From the NCBI GenBank assembly GCA_007118235.1, contig SKRY01000319.1, positions 1-6,149 of the forward strand: a DNA stretch of 6,149 nucleotides, written 5' to 3'. Under the pieces are notes generated by a model. That model was not told where the DNA came from. It worked only from the letters and a program-made list of their open reading frames with translations, and searched no databases. Origin of the DNA: Candidatus Hydrogenedentota bacterium (GTDB lineage Bacteria > Hydrogenedentota > Hydrogenedentia > Hydrogenedentales > SLHB01). This document shows positions 5,317-6,149 of the stretch, in pieces; the first letter of the stretch is position 1, and every line of letters begins with the position of its first letter. The position numbers were made by a program, and so were the translations under genes.

Positions 5317-6149
5317 ATGAAGCGCACACGCAGGGAGTTCTTGAAGACGGCGGGAAGCATGGCGGCGGCGGGCGCCGCGCTTGGCGGTCCCTGGGGAAGA
5401 TTCGGGACGGCCTGGGCCAACGAAGAGGAAGGCCCCCGGCTTCGCGTGGGACACGCCCAAACCCCCGAGGAAGCGAGGCGGGAACTCGAGGAGTTCCGCG
5501 CCAGCTTCTCCACGCTCGCGGAATGGGAAGAACGCAAGGCCCGCATCCAGCAGGGCATTCTTGAAGGCGCCAAACTGGACCCCATGCCGGAGAAGACGCC
5601 GCTCAACCCTCAATACTCAAATAAGCGAACCTACGACGGCTACACCGCCGAAAGCGTCGCCATCGAGAGCTGGCCCGGATTCTACGTCACCGGCACACTT
5701 TACCGGCCAACGGAGTTGGAGCCGCCCTACGCCGGCATCCTGTCCGCGCACGGTCACGGCGGCCGCTTCCGGGCGGCGCGGCAAATACGGTGCGCCGTGC
5801 TCGCGCGAATGGGCGCGGTCGTTTTTCATTTCGACATGCCGGGCTACGGCGACTCCGAGGAAGCGGGCTGGGGCCACCGGGATATCCCGGAGGTGCTCCG
5901 TCTGATGATGTGGAACAGCATCCGCTGCATGGATTATCTTCATTCCATGGACGATGTGGACACCGAACGCATCGGCATGACGGGCAATTCCGGCGGCGCC
6001 TCGCAAACCTTCATGCTGTCAGCCATCGACGACCGCGTGAAGGTCGCCGTGCCCAGTTGCCAGGTCTCGGCCCATTTCTTCGGGGGATGCGTGTGCGAAA
6101 GCGGCATGCCCATCCATTGGGGTCCGAACCATAAAACCAACAATGCCGA
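5317..6149 (+). CDS. Tat-exported alpha/beta hydrolase (acetylxylan-esterase-like), 3' end missing
   Basis: The frame is open from the ATG at 5317 to the right edge without a stop, giving 277 residues of a longer protein. It begins with a clear twin-arginine signal: TRREFLK (4-10), an Ala/Gly-rich core, and an AWA cleavage site (A34), so it would be exported folded through Tat. A helical charged region (about 42-80) precedes the hydrolase domain. Visible hydrolase elements are PGFYVTGTLYRP (strand before the core), HGHGG near the oxyanion hole (H145-G149), FHFDMPGYGDS, and the nucleophile elbow GNSGGA with S225. A later GGCVCESGMPIH stretch is typical, to my recollection, of a planctomycete group of exported esterase-like hydrolases. 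The catalytic acid and His would lie beyond the window. It resembles the first module of the preceding gene (PPYPGILLACGH against PPYAGILSAHGH, and the same GNSGG elbow), so the two are distant paralogues. The gap of 47 nt suggests cotranscription. Esterase activity is inferred and the substrate unknown. Confidence 0.88.
   Translation, partial: MKRTRREFLKTAGSMAAAGAALGGPWGRFGTAWANEEEGPRLRVGHAQTPEEARRELEEFRASFSTLAEWEERKARIQQGILEGAKLDPMPEKTPLNPQYSNKRTYDGYTAESVAIESWPGFYVTGTLYRPTELEPPYAGILSAHGHGGRFRAARQIRCAVLARMGAVVFHFDMPGYGDSEEAGWGHRDIPEVLRLMMWNSIRCMDYLHSMDDVDTERIGMTGNSGGASQTFMLSAIDDRVKVAVPSCQVSAHFFGGCVCESGMPIHWGPNHKTNNA

Noticed and set aside
5381..5905. 174-codon + strand frame in the region of the last gene
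   Set aside because: It is an out-of-frame shadow. The frame from 5317 has a ribosome binding site, a Tat signal and a GNSGG elbow, and stays open to the window edge.

Overview
This GC-rich window carries five co-directional (+) protein-coding genes. Both outer genes run off the window. No tRNA, rRNA, CRISPR array, insertion sequence or phage gene is visible. The gene content points to a heterotrophic bacterium of the Planctomycetota / Candidatus Hydrogenedentota type. The clues are a DUF1559-like 'H-X9-DG' pseudopilin protein, two-module acetylxylan-esterase-like hydrolases, and a Tat-exported relative with a GGCVCESGMPIH segment. The phylum assignment rests on recalled family resemblance, not on a marker gene.

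Layout: (1) 2-583, C-terminal part of a DUF1559/H-X9-DG pseudopilin-like protein. (2) 584-794, a 211-nt gap with a small palindrome (662-675) and a long hairpin (676-720), probably the boundary between two transcription units. (3) 795-2027, a Sec-exported M14-type zinc carboxypeptidase-like protein. (4) 2097-3164, a second, shorter M14 paralogue. (5) 3218-5269, a Sec-exported protein with an intact N-terminal alpha/beta hydrolase and a C-terminal hydrolase-like module lacking the serine nucleophile. (6) 5317 to the window end, a Tat-exported alpha/beta hydrolase of a related family, cut off before its catalytic acid and histidine. Genes 3-6 are separated by only 69, 53 and 47 nt, each has its own Shine-Dalgarno sequence, and no terminator lies between them, so they look like one operon.

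How they may work together (inference): all four operon products carry export signals and are hydrolases, two metallopeptidase-like and two serine-esterase-like. This suggests an extracytoplasmic degradation cassette that removes amide-linked and ester-linked groups from a shared polymer or its fragments. The substrate cannot be read from the sequence. The most unusual feature is the M14 pair, which shares a conserved N-terminal module (E[NQ]MVLGQTPGWP) outside the standard carboxypeptidase core. The pair has diverged in one core motif: CPES in the first, NPEG in the second.
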